Source: Chitinophagales bacterium
GTDB taxonomy: Bacteria > Bacteroidota > Bacteroidia > Chitinophagales > Saprospiraceae
Direction of reading: 5' to 3'
Length of the DNA stretch: 64,000 nucleotides
Assembly (NCBI GenBank): GCA_013299105.1
Contig: JAAFJY010000028.1
Span: 1 to 64,000 of the forward strand
The translations under genes were made by a program, and so were the position numbers. The first letter of the stretch is position 1; the number at the start of each line of letters is the position of its first letter. This document shows, one piece after another, positions 8,801-15,592 of the stretch. Below the pieces are notes generated by a model that had not been told where the DNA came from, ran no database searches, and was given only the letters and a program-made list of their open reading frames with translations.

Positions 8801-11449
8801 AGCGGGTTGGTCTAATCGGAATTGGTATTCCCGTTCAGCTCCGTTGAAAGTGCGCGTGCCAGTGTAGCAATTTTTGTAGGCATTGCCACCGATGTTGGTC
8901 GCATAGCGGTTGTCGCCACTCAGGGTTCCATTCACTGCTACATTGCACTGGATCGGCGTGGGGTTGGCCCGACAAGTGCCTTCTGGCAATACCGAAAAGG
9001 CATAAGTCGTATTCGGCCGGGTTGCCATCACTAGGATGTAATAATAGCCTTTTTGGGTAAAGGTTTCTCCATCGCGGCCAATGCAGCGGAAGCGATCCAA
9101 GGTACTGCTTTGCCCCCCCTGCGGACAGCGGTAAATGAAGGCACGTACTCCATTGGTGCCGGTCAAGCTGATGTTGAAAGGCTTGGCCTCGTCGTTGTAA
9201 AACACGTAAGTATGCCCCAAAAGGGTGTCCAATGGCCGCTGGGTGAAGGTCGTGGTCACACAAGTATCCTGCCAGCTCAAACTTGGTGCTTGGTCGCTCA
9301 AGCCAATCGTACCCGAAAAACGATCCGCCCGGTGAATCATGGTGCCCCCCAAGTCACATACCGATACACATGGCCCCAATTCCGCAGCAGTATAGAGGTC
9401 ACAACGCGCCAGGCCCTCATTGCGGTAGCTGCGGCCATTGGCCAGGCACACGGGCGCATTAGGGCCAGTAGCACAAGCCACATCTTTAGCCCACATGCAG
9501 ATGTTGTCGATAAAAAAGTCATTGTTGGCTGCGGCGTAGAAATTCAAGGCACCCAGCACTTTGGAACTGACGGGGTTGCCGATGCTGAAACGCCAGCTGT
9601 GTACCATTTGGTTGTTCATCCACAATTCTGCTACATCGCGGTCAAGGTCAATGATCTGGGTCACTTTAAACCAAGTACCAGGGCTGTAGAAGAAGGTCCC
9701 CACGACGGTGCTGCTAAAAGCCAAGCGCGCCTGACCTGAGCTTAAAAACGACACCTGATAGGCCCAGTTGGGATTGGCCCCCCCCGCATCGGTGTGTTGG
9801 ATGTTGTAGTAAGCCGCTTGGCCCCTGGTCACGAACATGCTCCAGGACAAACGGTAGCGGCCCGTGGTGCGATTGCCCAGTGAAATGAGCACATCAGATT
9901 GGGTCGTGCTGTTGCCCGTCAGGCGCATCACCTTGCCAGCGGCTCCGCTGGTGGTGGTGATTTGGGCATCAGCCGCAGCAGCGTCCCAGCGCTTCCAGCG
10001 GTTGGTTTGGGCGGCTAAGGCACCATTATTATATACATCAAAGTTTTCGCAGAGCACATTGGGGCCATTGGGCATGTCTGAACCTTCAGCACAGCTGCAT
10101 CCACAACTCAGGGTCAGGTTGAAATTGCCGGAGGCTCCGGCTTGCAAGGCATCCACGACCAGGAAATAAGTGCCCGGTTCCAGGAATACGCTGAAGCTTT
10201 CCTCGCGGCTGCTCAAATTGTTGTTGGTGCTTGAGGCTATGCAATAAGCGCATTCTGGCTGGCTGGTGGTAGCGAATGGATAGGTCAAGCAGCTCGACAA
10301 GAGAAACATGTCCAGGTTCACTGCGGGATCAAGGATGTTCATGGTGGCTTGCAAGTTGCTGGGCTCAGTTACCACAATGCGGTAAATCTTGTCGTTGCCG
10401 CCGTAAGCATTTTGGGTAGCCACGCAAGAAGAGAAGTCTTTGGAACTGAAACTATTTTTAGCAGTAATGCCGCCCGTCGTTTGGTTGCTAAGGGTTTGCC
10501 CACAGGTGATGGCCACCGCGTCGACACAAGCGCTCACGCCAGGGTTGCAAGCTCCCGCAAAAGCTTCTTCGCCCTCCACATAGCCGTCGAAGGCTGGCAA
10601 ACCACAAGCATTGGTGGGTTGATAAGGGATGGCCCCGCCCAAACAATAAGAAGCGGCTGGTGTGCCTGGGCAATTGCCCCCTGAAAATACAGGAGCCCGT
10701 TGCCAGCAGATTTTGTCGATGTAGTATTCAAAACCGTCCCGCGCATAAAAGTCGATCGCGCCTAGTTTTTTGTCCAAAACCCGTTGATCACCCTGGCCAT
10801 CGTTGTTGAGGTCCACCAGGCCAGGGCTGAAACGCCAGCGTGCCACCAAGCGGTTGTTGAGAAAAAAGTGCACGCTGTCCTTGTCGAGGTTGATCACCTG
10901 GGTCACTTTCAGCCAGCAATCGGGGCGGAAAGAAGCGATACGGGTGCGCGCTTCGGCGGCAACGCGCACTGACACTTGGCCATCAGGGGTGAAAAACACC
11001 TGATAAGCCCAGTTCGGCTGCCCACGCATGAGGCGGCGAAAATCGTGTTGGATGTTGAAGTACCCCGTTTTGCCAGCAGGCACGTACATTTTCCACGACA
11101 AGCGGTGGATGCCGGTGGTGTTGTCACCCAAGTCTTTGACTACATCGGGTGCAGCCCCGTTGGCGTCGGGGCGCATCAAAAGAGCGCGCTGGCCTTCATA
11201 CCGGCGACTACTGACCAGGTTGGCTGGTACATAATCATCGGCGGTGATGGCCGTACCCGGCCAGGTCCACCATTTCGTGAAACAGCGGTTGTTGAGGGTG
11301 TCGCAGTTGCTGCGCACAAAAGTTTCGCAATTGTCTTCGCCCAGGCATTGCCCTCCCAGGTTCTCACCTGCACAACAAGTAGTTTGGGCTTCCGCAAAGG
11401 CGGTAAATAGGAAAAAGCACAATAGCGTAAAAAGTACCGGTTTTCTCAT
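5831..11449 (-). CDS. giant T9SS-secreted multidomain surface protein (lectin-like, BACON-like, Ig/PKD-like, SprB repeat)
   Basis: 1872 residues. A signal peptide (1-21) leads to a Cys-rich start and a concanavalin-like beta-sandwich (about 35-250, STCCAG/NIQHDF/WRFSPG region). A pre-peptidase-type domain follows, then a second copy of the sandwich (about 455-650; NIQHTD, WRFSIG) and two more pre-peptidase-type domains. A BACON-like domain (about 1115-1190) precedes five tandem repeats starting VDLGPD or similar (about 1190-1590, each with YRWSTGATT-like and YSVTVTxxGC motifs), a PKD-like domain, a SprB-type repeat (about 1640-1710) and a T9SS sorting domain (YPNPTNAEVSLELE). I infer a cell-surface adhesin or polysaccharide-binding protein. 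No catalytic residues were identified. Convergent with the barrel gene. Confidence 0.88.
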   Translation of the reverse strand: MRKPVLFTLLCFFLFTAFAEAQTTCCAGENLGGQCLGEDNCETFVRSNCDTLNNRCFTKWWTWPGTAITADDYVPANLVSSRRYEGQRALLMRPDANGAAPDVVKDLGDNTTGIHRLSWKMYVPAGKTGYFNIQHDFRRLMRGQPNWAYQVFFTPDGQVSVRVAAEARTRIASFRPDCWLKVTQVINLDKDSVHFFLNNRLVARWRFSPGLVDLNNDGQGDQRVLDKKLGAIDFYARDGFEYYIDKICWQRAPVFSGGNCPGTPAASYCLGGAIPYQPTNACGLPAFDGYVEGEEAFAGACNPGVSACVDAVAITCGQTLSNQTTGGITAKNSFSSKDFSSCVATQNAYGGNDKIYRIVVTEPSNLQATMNILDPAVNLDMFLLSSCLTYPFATTSQPECAYCIASSTNNNLSSREESFSVFLEPGTYFLVVDALQAGASGNFNLTLSCGCSCAEGSDMPNGPNVLCENFDVYNNGALAAQTNRWKRWDAAAADAQITTTSGAAGKVMRLTGNSTTQSDVLISLGNRTTGRYRLSWSMFVTRGQAAYYNIQHTDAGGANPNWAYQVSFLSSGQARLAFSSTVVGTFFYSPGTWFKVTQIIDLDRDVAELWMNNQMVHSWRFSIGNPVSSKVLGALNFYAAANNDFFIDNICMWAKDVACATGPNAPVCLANGRSYRNEGLARCDLYTAAELGPCVSVCDLGGTMIHRADRFSGTIGLSDQAPSLSWQDTCVTTTFTQRPLDTLLGHTYVFYNDEAKPFNISLTGTNGVRAFIYRCPQGGQSSTLDRFRCIGRDGETFTQKGYYYILVMATRPNTTYAFSVLPEGTCRANPTPIQCNVAVNGTLSGDNRYATNIGGNAYKNCYTGTRTFNGAEREYQFRLDQPARIHLSLQAQAGAGAFLYDFLCGKNCIAFAEIPDAGGTVRSDTLLLDPGVYYVIVDQAQAGGNGNFTLNVNCVNASDPLFLQDGVGTCAQSGSARHNVTLRTLRNSRFNGQRLNERDQILFFHTKNSLGQLLAANGNWNNSEIRIPLAEDATGDTTKCGFTNNELLVVKINKNNAIYDAIPVFQPVDGGTVTAGAGFAAGGASLITELRADGIPHSLRVSPAARKVPGQGGSFEVKVAANMNWRVRKRAQASWIKLPSSQGFANEVLRVEIDPNNSNNDRADTLYIIGSDNELQKVVVEQAKTACAAISVDLGADRSICRGDQVQISATVAGASFRWSGGQTTNSISVSPQVNATYSVTVTQNGCTGVDEVNINVKDIPVVDLGPDLGLCAGDGIVFVATGGDSYRWSTGATTANVNIRPTQRTTYSVTVTKDGCSGTDAIVVGIDQAPTVSITPAQNICAGQSVTLFATGGSTYLWDNGRTTASISVNPTTSKEYLVTVTNGNCSAIGRTTVNVTPSANVALGPDISICEGDRPTITANAGPGTYRWSNGASTSSITVSPSTNANFIVTVTNGNCISIDDINVNVAPKPTVDLGPDKSACSGQVLTLIPSGTGGVTYRWNTGATAASIQVQPTSAAEYAVTVTRNGCTATDQVNIGVSDPPIANAGPDLVLNCNITTLRLDGSRSSAGPSITYQWAELGGDGRITAGRNERIATINKIGNYNLLVTNTSSGCTSNDLVTVTGTEPVEITSIQLLEVRCFGEATGSATLTAAGGLGPYNFSWSNGSTGSAINRLKADRYRVTISDQGNCRDTVEIEIKQPDPIKLASVRITPAPSGNTGAIAVTITGGVPPYDYRWFRGNDLLAATQNISNLALGDYVLEVYDANNCSLRSSPITVGRTVAVAEPLELKYFNLYPNPTNAEVSLELELPNTRDLQISLYDPLGRELERRKMPKVLRLRENFDLSTRPGGIYWFKITDGKQVSMKPVMVAR

Positions 11450-11538
11450 TGTATCAGTTGGATATGCTTGGGAATGCCTAGCGTGTATTTGGACTGGCCA
11501 AGGCAGCGCTGGTCACATGTAATGGAACGCAGAAAGCA

Positions 11539-11569
11539 GCAAATTACCATGTATCAAATACATCGGCAA
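11539..11569 (-). promoter_or_regulatory. candidate promoter of the giant surface gene, with embedded palindrome
   Basis: On the minus strand TTG (11567-11569) lies 20 bases before TAATTTGC (11539-11546), a partial match to TAnnTTTG. Between the boxes is the perfect palindrome ATGTAT-caa-ATACAT (11549-11563), a plausible operator. Start codon at 11449. Confidence 0.35.
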
Positions 11570-11862
11570 CATCGGCACCTTCTTACGGTCGATTGAGTGA
11601 AAAAATGTGATTTGTTTAGCGTGAAATTAAAACCGGGAAAAAGGACTTGAATGCCTCATTTTGCTAGCTGTAGATAAGGATTGAGTGCTTGTCTAAGGAC
11701 TTTTATGATCAACAAAAAGTGTCGAATACTAAAAGGTTTTAACCGCCATTGAATTTGTTGACGCACTTACAAAGCAAGTCCACATTCATATGGTGCTGCA
11801 AGATAAGCCTTTGCCTTTTGAAATACAATAGAAGTTTTATTTTAAAAATTGTGTCAAAAAAT

Positions 11863-11892
11863 TTGTTTATTAACACAAAACGTGTATCTTTG
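11863..11892 (+). promoter_or_regulatory. consensus Bacteroidota promoter for the AntA/AntB-like gene
   Basis: TTG at 11863-11865, a 19-base spacer, then TATCTTTG at 11885-11892, matching TTG-N19-TAnnTTTG. Transcription should start near 11899. Confidence 0.8.
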
Positions 11893-12054
11893 TAGTGTTG
11901 ATGTACAAAAGGGCTTGAAAAACACTGGTTTTTAAAACAAAAAAAGCTGCTTTTGGTACTTAAAACAGCAATCAAAAGGCTCCAATTCTTCAGCTTGTGA
12001 CCAAAAAATTACAGAAAGAAGTGGAGTTTTCTAAGCTTTTAAAACAAAAAAAAC

Positions 12055-12849
12055 ATGGACATCGCAGTTTACACGAGCAAAAAAGGCACCAAAGTGGTTA
12101 CTGCCATGGATATTCACCAGGCTTTGGATTTGGGCGCTCATCATTATGGGGTGAATGTACGTCGCTGGCTAAAAGACGTGTTTCAATTCAATGACGGCAT
12201 CCGTCGACCCATCGTAAACAAAGACTATGCCCCGCGCAAACAAAAAGAAGGACAACTTTTAGAAGACTATTTTCTATCCCTTGAGTTGGCCAAGTTGATC
12301 GTACTGCAATCGCGCAGCAAGTTCAAAATGAAGTACGCTCGCATCTTGAGTGAGATGGAAAGCGCTGAAGGCAACAATGCTCCGATCAGCAAAGCTGAAA
12401 TGCAGGACTTGCTCGAATTGGCCAAAGCCATGAGCCTGCAAAGCAACCAGGAAAAAGCCGAACGCCAGCACCTAGAGCTTTACACCTCCCGCAACGGCAA
12501 CTCAACGGGCAATTGGTGGCCTTTCCGCGCCAACCTGCTCAATTACAGCGCTGAGGACCTGCGCATGAAAATGGAAGCCAAGGGCCTCAACCCAAAAAAT
12601 AAAACCCAACGCCAAATGCTACAATTGCTCGATCCCGCTGAAACCATCCGCGTAGGTGTAATCGACTACTACATGGCACAAGGCAAAACCGCTGTTTTTG
12701 CCCGCAACCTGGGCGATGTAGCCAAATTATTAGCTGAAAAACTACAATTGGGCGTATTTGAAGACCGACTCGCTGGCAACATGTTCGCACCAGAATTCAA
12801 TGCGGCAGTACTGCGGCCAGTGTTGCCTATGGTGAGAGAGCGAGCCTAG
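12055..12849 (+). CDS. AntA/AntB-type antirepressor domain protein, 264 aa
   Basis: The N-terminal 110 residues resemble the AntA/AntB antirepressor fold: VVTAMDIHQALDLG then VRRWLKDVFQF parallels the family's ARDLHEFLGV-x-WIKDRIxxYGF, and EDYFLSLELAKLIVLQSRS parallels its DYxLTLDMAKELxMVxRTxKG. Residues 115-150 look like a coiled coil (SKAEMQDLLELAKAM). The C-terminal 110 residues (NWWPFRANLLNYSAEDLRMKM onward) are unknown. Such domains usually belong to phage antirepressors, but no phage gene is nearby and the gene has its own consensus promoter, so it may be a domesticated regulator. The family call is by motif memory and moderate. The start ATG follows an A-rich stretch. Confidence 0.6.
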   Translation: MDIAVYTSKKGTKVVTAMDIHQALDLGAHHYGVNVRRWLKDVFQFNDGIRRPIVNKDYAPRKQKEGQLLEDYFLSLELAKLIVLQSRSKFKMKYARILSEMESAEGNNAPISKAEMQDLLELAKAMSLQSNQEKAERQHLELYTSRNGNSTGNWWPFRANLLNYSAEDLRMKMEAKGLNPKNKTQRQMLQLLDPAETIRVGVIDYYMAQGKTAVFARNLGDVAKLLAEKLQLGVFEDRLAGNMFAPEFNAAVLRPVLPMVRERA

Positions 12850-13274
12850 TTTTAGTTGAAAGGTTGAAAAGAAAGGGCTTCGATTAGTGTCTCTAGTGGT
12901 ACGAATGACAAATACCCCCTAGGTTGCAGGTAGGCTATTTGGGTTTGTAGCAAAGCGAGAGGAGGGAAGATAGTGGACTATTTGACCGCCGAACAACGCA
13001 GCTACGGAGACAAAGAGCCCGTGGAACTTGGGGCAGATTTATAATTTGGACCTAGTGCGTTGAGATCGAAATACCTATTATTGCTAGTCCCACGTCTCCT
13101 GACGGGGATTGCCCTGATGCGCGTCACCTGACGCATTGGCGAGCTAGGATCATACATTAACGCACTTTAAATGGGCGATTATTTCGTTCCCGGACCAACT
13201 AGGTTTCAATTCTCACACGCTTCTACTTTCAACAAAAATCCACTCCACCCCTAGACAAATTCAAAAATACTTTG
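12850..13274. other. intergenic region with nested hairpins
   Basis: Holds two GTTGAAAR octamers at 12853-12871 and, at 13056-13165, a nested foldback. GTGCGTT near 13056 pairs with AACGCAC near 13159. Inside are CGTCtcctGACG and ATGCGcGTCAccTGACGCAT. The core CGTCTCCTGAC is shared with the hairpins at 31528-31702. No gene is evident. Confidence 0.5.
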
Positions 13275-13282
13275 TACATTTG
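13275..13282 (+). promoter_or_regulatory. -7 box of the rimP-nusA operon
   Basis: TACATTTG matches TAnnTTTG. No TTG sits at the expected upstream distance. A TTG codon at 13280 that would extend the rimP frame lies inside this box, so it cannot be the true start. Confidence 0.6.
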
Positions 13283-13308
13283 CAGCCAAGACTGAAAACA
13301 CCCATCGA

Positions 13309-13343
13309 AAGAGGGAGCCAATCAAACCTGGTTCCCTCTTTTG
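13309..13343 (+). promoter_or_regulatory. rimP leader hairpin (attenuator-like)
   Basis: AAAGAGGGA (about 13309) pairs with TCCCTCTTT (about 13334) around a loop containing CCA and TGG, giving a strong hairpin followed by TTTTG. It lies between the promoter and the rimP start, so it is in the 5' leader, and looks like an attenuator or a stabilising leader. The function is inferred. Confidence 0.6.
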
Positions 13344-13357
13344 TTTGTGGTAAAAAC

Positions 13358-13855
13358 GTGGTAAAAACTGTTGCTGTCGTGATCGAGGAGAAAATCGAGG
13401 CTTTATTGAACGAAAAATTCCAGGAGGAAGAATTTGCCGATTGTTTTTTGATCGAAATCAAAATGAACAAGGGCAACTGGCTAGAGGTATTTGTGGACAG
13501 CGACAGCGGCATGGATTTTACAAAATGCCAACGCCTAAGTCGCTACTTGGAGCAATTCATTGACGAAAACAACTGGCTGGGGGAAAAATATACCCTTGAA
13601 GTGTCTTCGCCAGGTATTGGACGGCCCCTGGTTTTTGCCCGTCAATATCCGCGCAACCTGGGTCGTACCCTCGAAGTCACGCTCCAGGATGGCAGCCTCA
13701 AAGAAGGCGTGCTGAAAACGGTGAACCCTGAATCCATTATCCTGGAGTGGGAACACAAGTACAAAGAAGGCAAAAAAACCATCAAGGAAATGGTCCAAGC
13801 GGTCATTCCTTATGCACATATTCAAAAAGCAGTGGTTAAAATCAGCTTCAACTGA
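13358..13855 (+). CDS. rimP: ribosome maturation factor RimP
   Basis: Assists late maturation of the 30S subunit. The product matches RimP in order: an N-terminal alpha/beta domain with EIKMNKGNWLEVFVDSDSGM and CQRLSRYLEQFIDE, the conserved YTLEVSSPGIGRPL motif, then a C-terminal small beta-barrel (LEVTLQDGSLKEGVLKTV). The GTG at 13358 gives 165 residues. A GTG at 13379 would give 158, also within the family range. Longer readings run into the promoter and leader hairpin. It is first in rimP-nusA(-infB), the common bacterial order. Confidence 0.93.
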   Translation: MVKTVAVVIEEKIEALLNEKFQEEEFADCFLIEIKMNKGNWLEVFVDSDSGMDFTKCQRLSRYLEQFIDENNWLGEKYTLEVSSPGIGRPLVFARQYPRNLGRTLEVTLQDGSLKEGVLKTVNPESIILEWEHKYKEGKKTIKEMVQAVIPYAHIQKAVVKISFN

Positions 13856-13926
13856 TCAACCTCGATGCTAATTTTTCAACGGGGCAAAAAATTGCTCCGG
13901 GTTTGATAACCCAAATTTGACCAGTT

Positions 13927-15180
13927 ATGAACTTGGCAGGTATCTTCTCCGATTTTAAGGACGGCAAAAAAATTGACCGCCCTACCATGGTCCGTGTGTT
14001 GGAAGATGTATTCCGTACATTGATCAAGAAAAAATTCGGATCGGATGAAAACTTCGACGTCATCGTCAACACCCAAAAAGGGGACCTCGAATTGTGGCGG
14101 GTACGTGAAATCGTATCCGATGGTGAAGTGACCGATGATCGCAGTCAAATCTCCATATCAGAAGCCTTGGCCATTGACGAAGATTACGAAATCGGTCAGG
14201 AATGCTATGAGCAATTGTTTCTCGAAGATTTTGGTCGCAGGGCCGTACAAGCTGCTCGCCAAACCCTTTTGTCGCGGGTGCAGGAATTGGAAAAAGATGA
14301 AATCTTCAGCACTTACTCTGAGCGCATTGGCGAGGTGGTCACTGGCGAAATCCAACAAATCCTGAAAAAAGAATTCCTGGTAAAGGTAGAAGACCAAGAC
14401 AAAAAAGCCACTGAGCTGATCCTTCAGCGTACTGATACCATCCGGGGTGATTTTTTCCGCAAAGGCGATTACGTCAAAGGCATCATATACAAGGTGGAAA
14501 CGCGCAATAATGCCCCAGCGGTATTCATGTCGCGTACCAGCAACCTGTTCCTGGAAAAACTACTGGAAGCCGAAGTACCTGAAATCCAGGAAGACCTGAT
14601 CACCGTCAAGCGCATTGTACGTATGCCTGGTGAAAGGGCTAAGATTGCGGTAGAATCACACGATGAACGCATCGACCCAGTTGGTGCTTGTGTAGGGATG
14701 AAAGGTACCCGTATTCATGGGATTGTACGTGAATTGAACAACGAGAATATTGACATTGTTAATTATACGAACAATGCCAGCCTTTTCATCCAGCGTTCGC
14801 TCACGCCTGCGAAGGTGACCAGCATTGACCTTGATCTCGATCGCAAACACGCCAATGTATTCCTGGATCCCGATCAGGTTTCACTGGCCATTGGCAAAAG
14901 TGGTACCAATATTAAACTGGCTAGCCAATTGACGGGCTTTGAAATCGACGTATTCCGCAATAACCAAGAATACGAAATCGATGACGTAAACCTCAACGAA
15001 TTTAGCGATGAAATTGAAGCTTGGGTCATTGAGGCATTCAAAGCGATCGGTTGCGATACCGCGCGCAGTGTACTCAGCTTGAGCAAAGAAGAATTGTTGC
15101 GCCGTACGGACCTAGAAGAAGAGACCATCGACGAAGTTGTGGCGATCTTGGCCGCAGAATTCGAGGACAACAACAATTGA
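13927..15180 (+). CDS. nusA: transcription termination/antitermination factor NusA
   Basis: Binds RNA polymerase and nascent RNA and modulates pausing, termination and antitermination. The 417 residues show the N-terminal polymerase-binding domain (about 1-125), an S1 domain (about 130-200, IGEVVTGEIQQILKK), and tandem KH domains with RMPGERAKIAVESHD, GACVGMKGTRI and DPDQVSLAIGKSGTNIKLAS. A short helix-hairpin-helix-like tail (ARSVLSLSKEELLRRTDL) follows. It is shorter than E. coli NusA because only one such C-terminal unit is present. It follows rimP by 71 bases and ends in a strong hairpin. Confidence 0.96.
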   Translation: MNLAGIFSDFKDGKKIDRPTMVRVLEDVFRTLIKKKFGSDENFDVIVNTQKGDLELWRVREIVSDGEVTDDRSQISISEALAIDEDYEIGQECYEQLFLEDFGRRAVQAARQTLLSRVQELEKDEIFSTYSERIGEVVTGEIQQILKKEFLVKVEDQDKKATELILQRTDTIRGDFFRKGDYVKGIIYKVETRNNAPAVFMSRTSNLFLEKLLEAEVPEIQEDLITVKRIVRMPGERAKIAVESHDERIDPVGACVGMKGTRIHGIVRELNNENIDIVNYTNNASLFIQRSLTPAKVTSIDLDLDRKHANVFLDPDQVSLAIGKSGTNIKLASQLTGFEIDVFRNNQEYEIDDVNLNEFSDEIEAWVIEAFKAIGCDTARSVLSLSKEELLRRTDLEEETIDEVVAILAAEFEDNNN

Positions 15181-15189
15181 TAAACGAAC

Positions 15190-15235
15190 TCAGGGCTCAA
15201 AGTGCATTTTCAACAATGAGCCCTGACTTGTGTTA
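15190..15235 (+). terminator. terminator-like hairpin after nusA
   Basis: TCAGGGCTCA (15190-15199) pairs perfectly with TGAGCCCTGA (15217-15226), followed by a T-rich stretch. It lies 10 bases after the nusA stop and suggests that infB is at least partly transcribed from its own promoter. Confidence 0.65.
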
Positions 15236-15592
15236 CTTTTAGGAGTGTGATTTCGTCTCATGTGTTCAAGGTTTGTAAAACCCCAACTCAGATCAGTCGA
15301 ATACGCAGCGTTGGTCCCAGGTCAAACGTTGTGTAGAAGTAAACACTTCATTCCCTCTGTATCCATTTGGACATCGTGCAGGTGGCAAAAACAAAAAAGA
15401 AAAACCTCTTAAGAGATTGGAATTTCTATACTTTCAATCTTGTTTTCCTTTATCTTTGCACTGAATTTCAGATAGGAAGGCATTTTATGCGTTTATTTCG
15501 CCTTGCTGCTGGCTAAACAAGTGCTTTTTCAAGGCAGAATTGAGCCTTTATTGTTGAAACTTGTCGCGTACAAGTCTGACTAAAAACATTGC
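15227..15592. other. nusA-infB intergenic region
   Basis: About 365 bases with no gene seen. Its right part has the -7 box at 15451-15458, leaving an infB leader of roughly 125 bases. Confidence 0.5.
15451..15458 (+). promoter_or_regulatory. candidate -7 box for infB
   Basis: TATCTTTG followed by C matches the TAnnTTTG consensus. No TTG lies at the ideal upstream distance. Confidence 0.5.

Larger units (their letters stand above)
11450..12054. other. divergent intergenic region
   Basis: About 600 bases between the start of the giant minus-strand gene and the antirepressor-like gene. It holds a candidate minus-strand promoter (11539-11569) and a consensus plus-strand promoter (11863-11892), which gives the latter gene a leader of about 155 bases. 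The AT-rich short frames at 11739-11975 and 11997-12194 are not considered genes. Confidence 0.6.

Noticed and set aside
13280-13357. Extended N-terminus of RimP from a TTG at 13280
   Set aside because: The TTG lies within the -7 promoter box and the sequence covers the leader hairpin; the family alignment starts near GTG 13358 or 13379.
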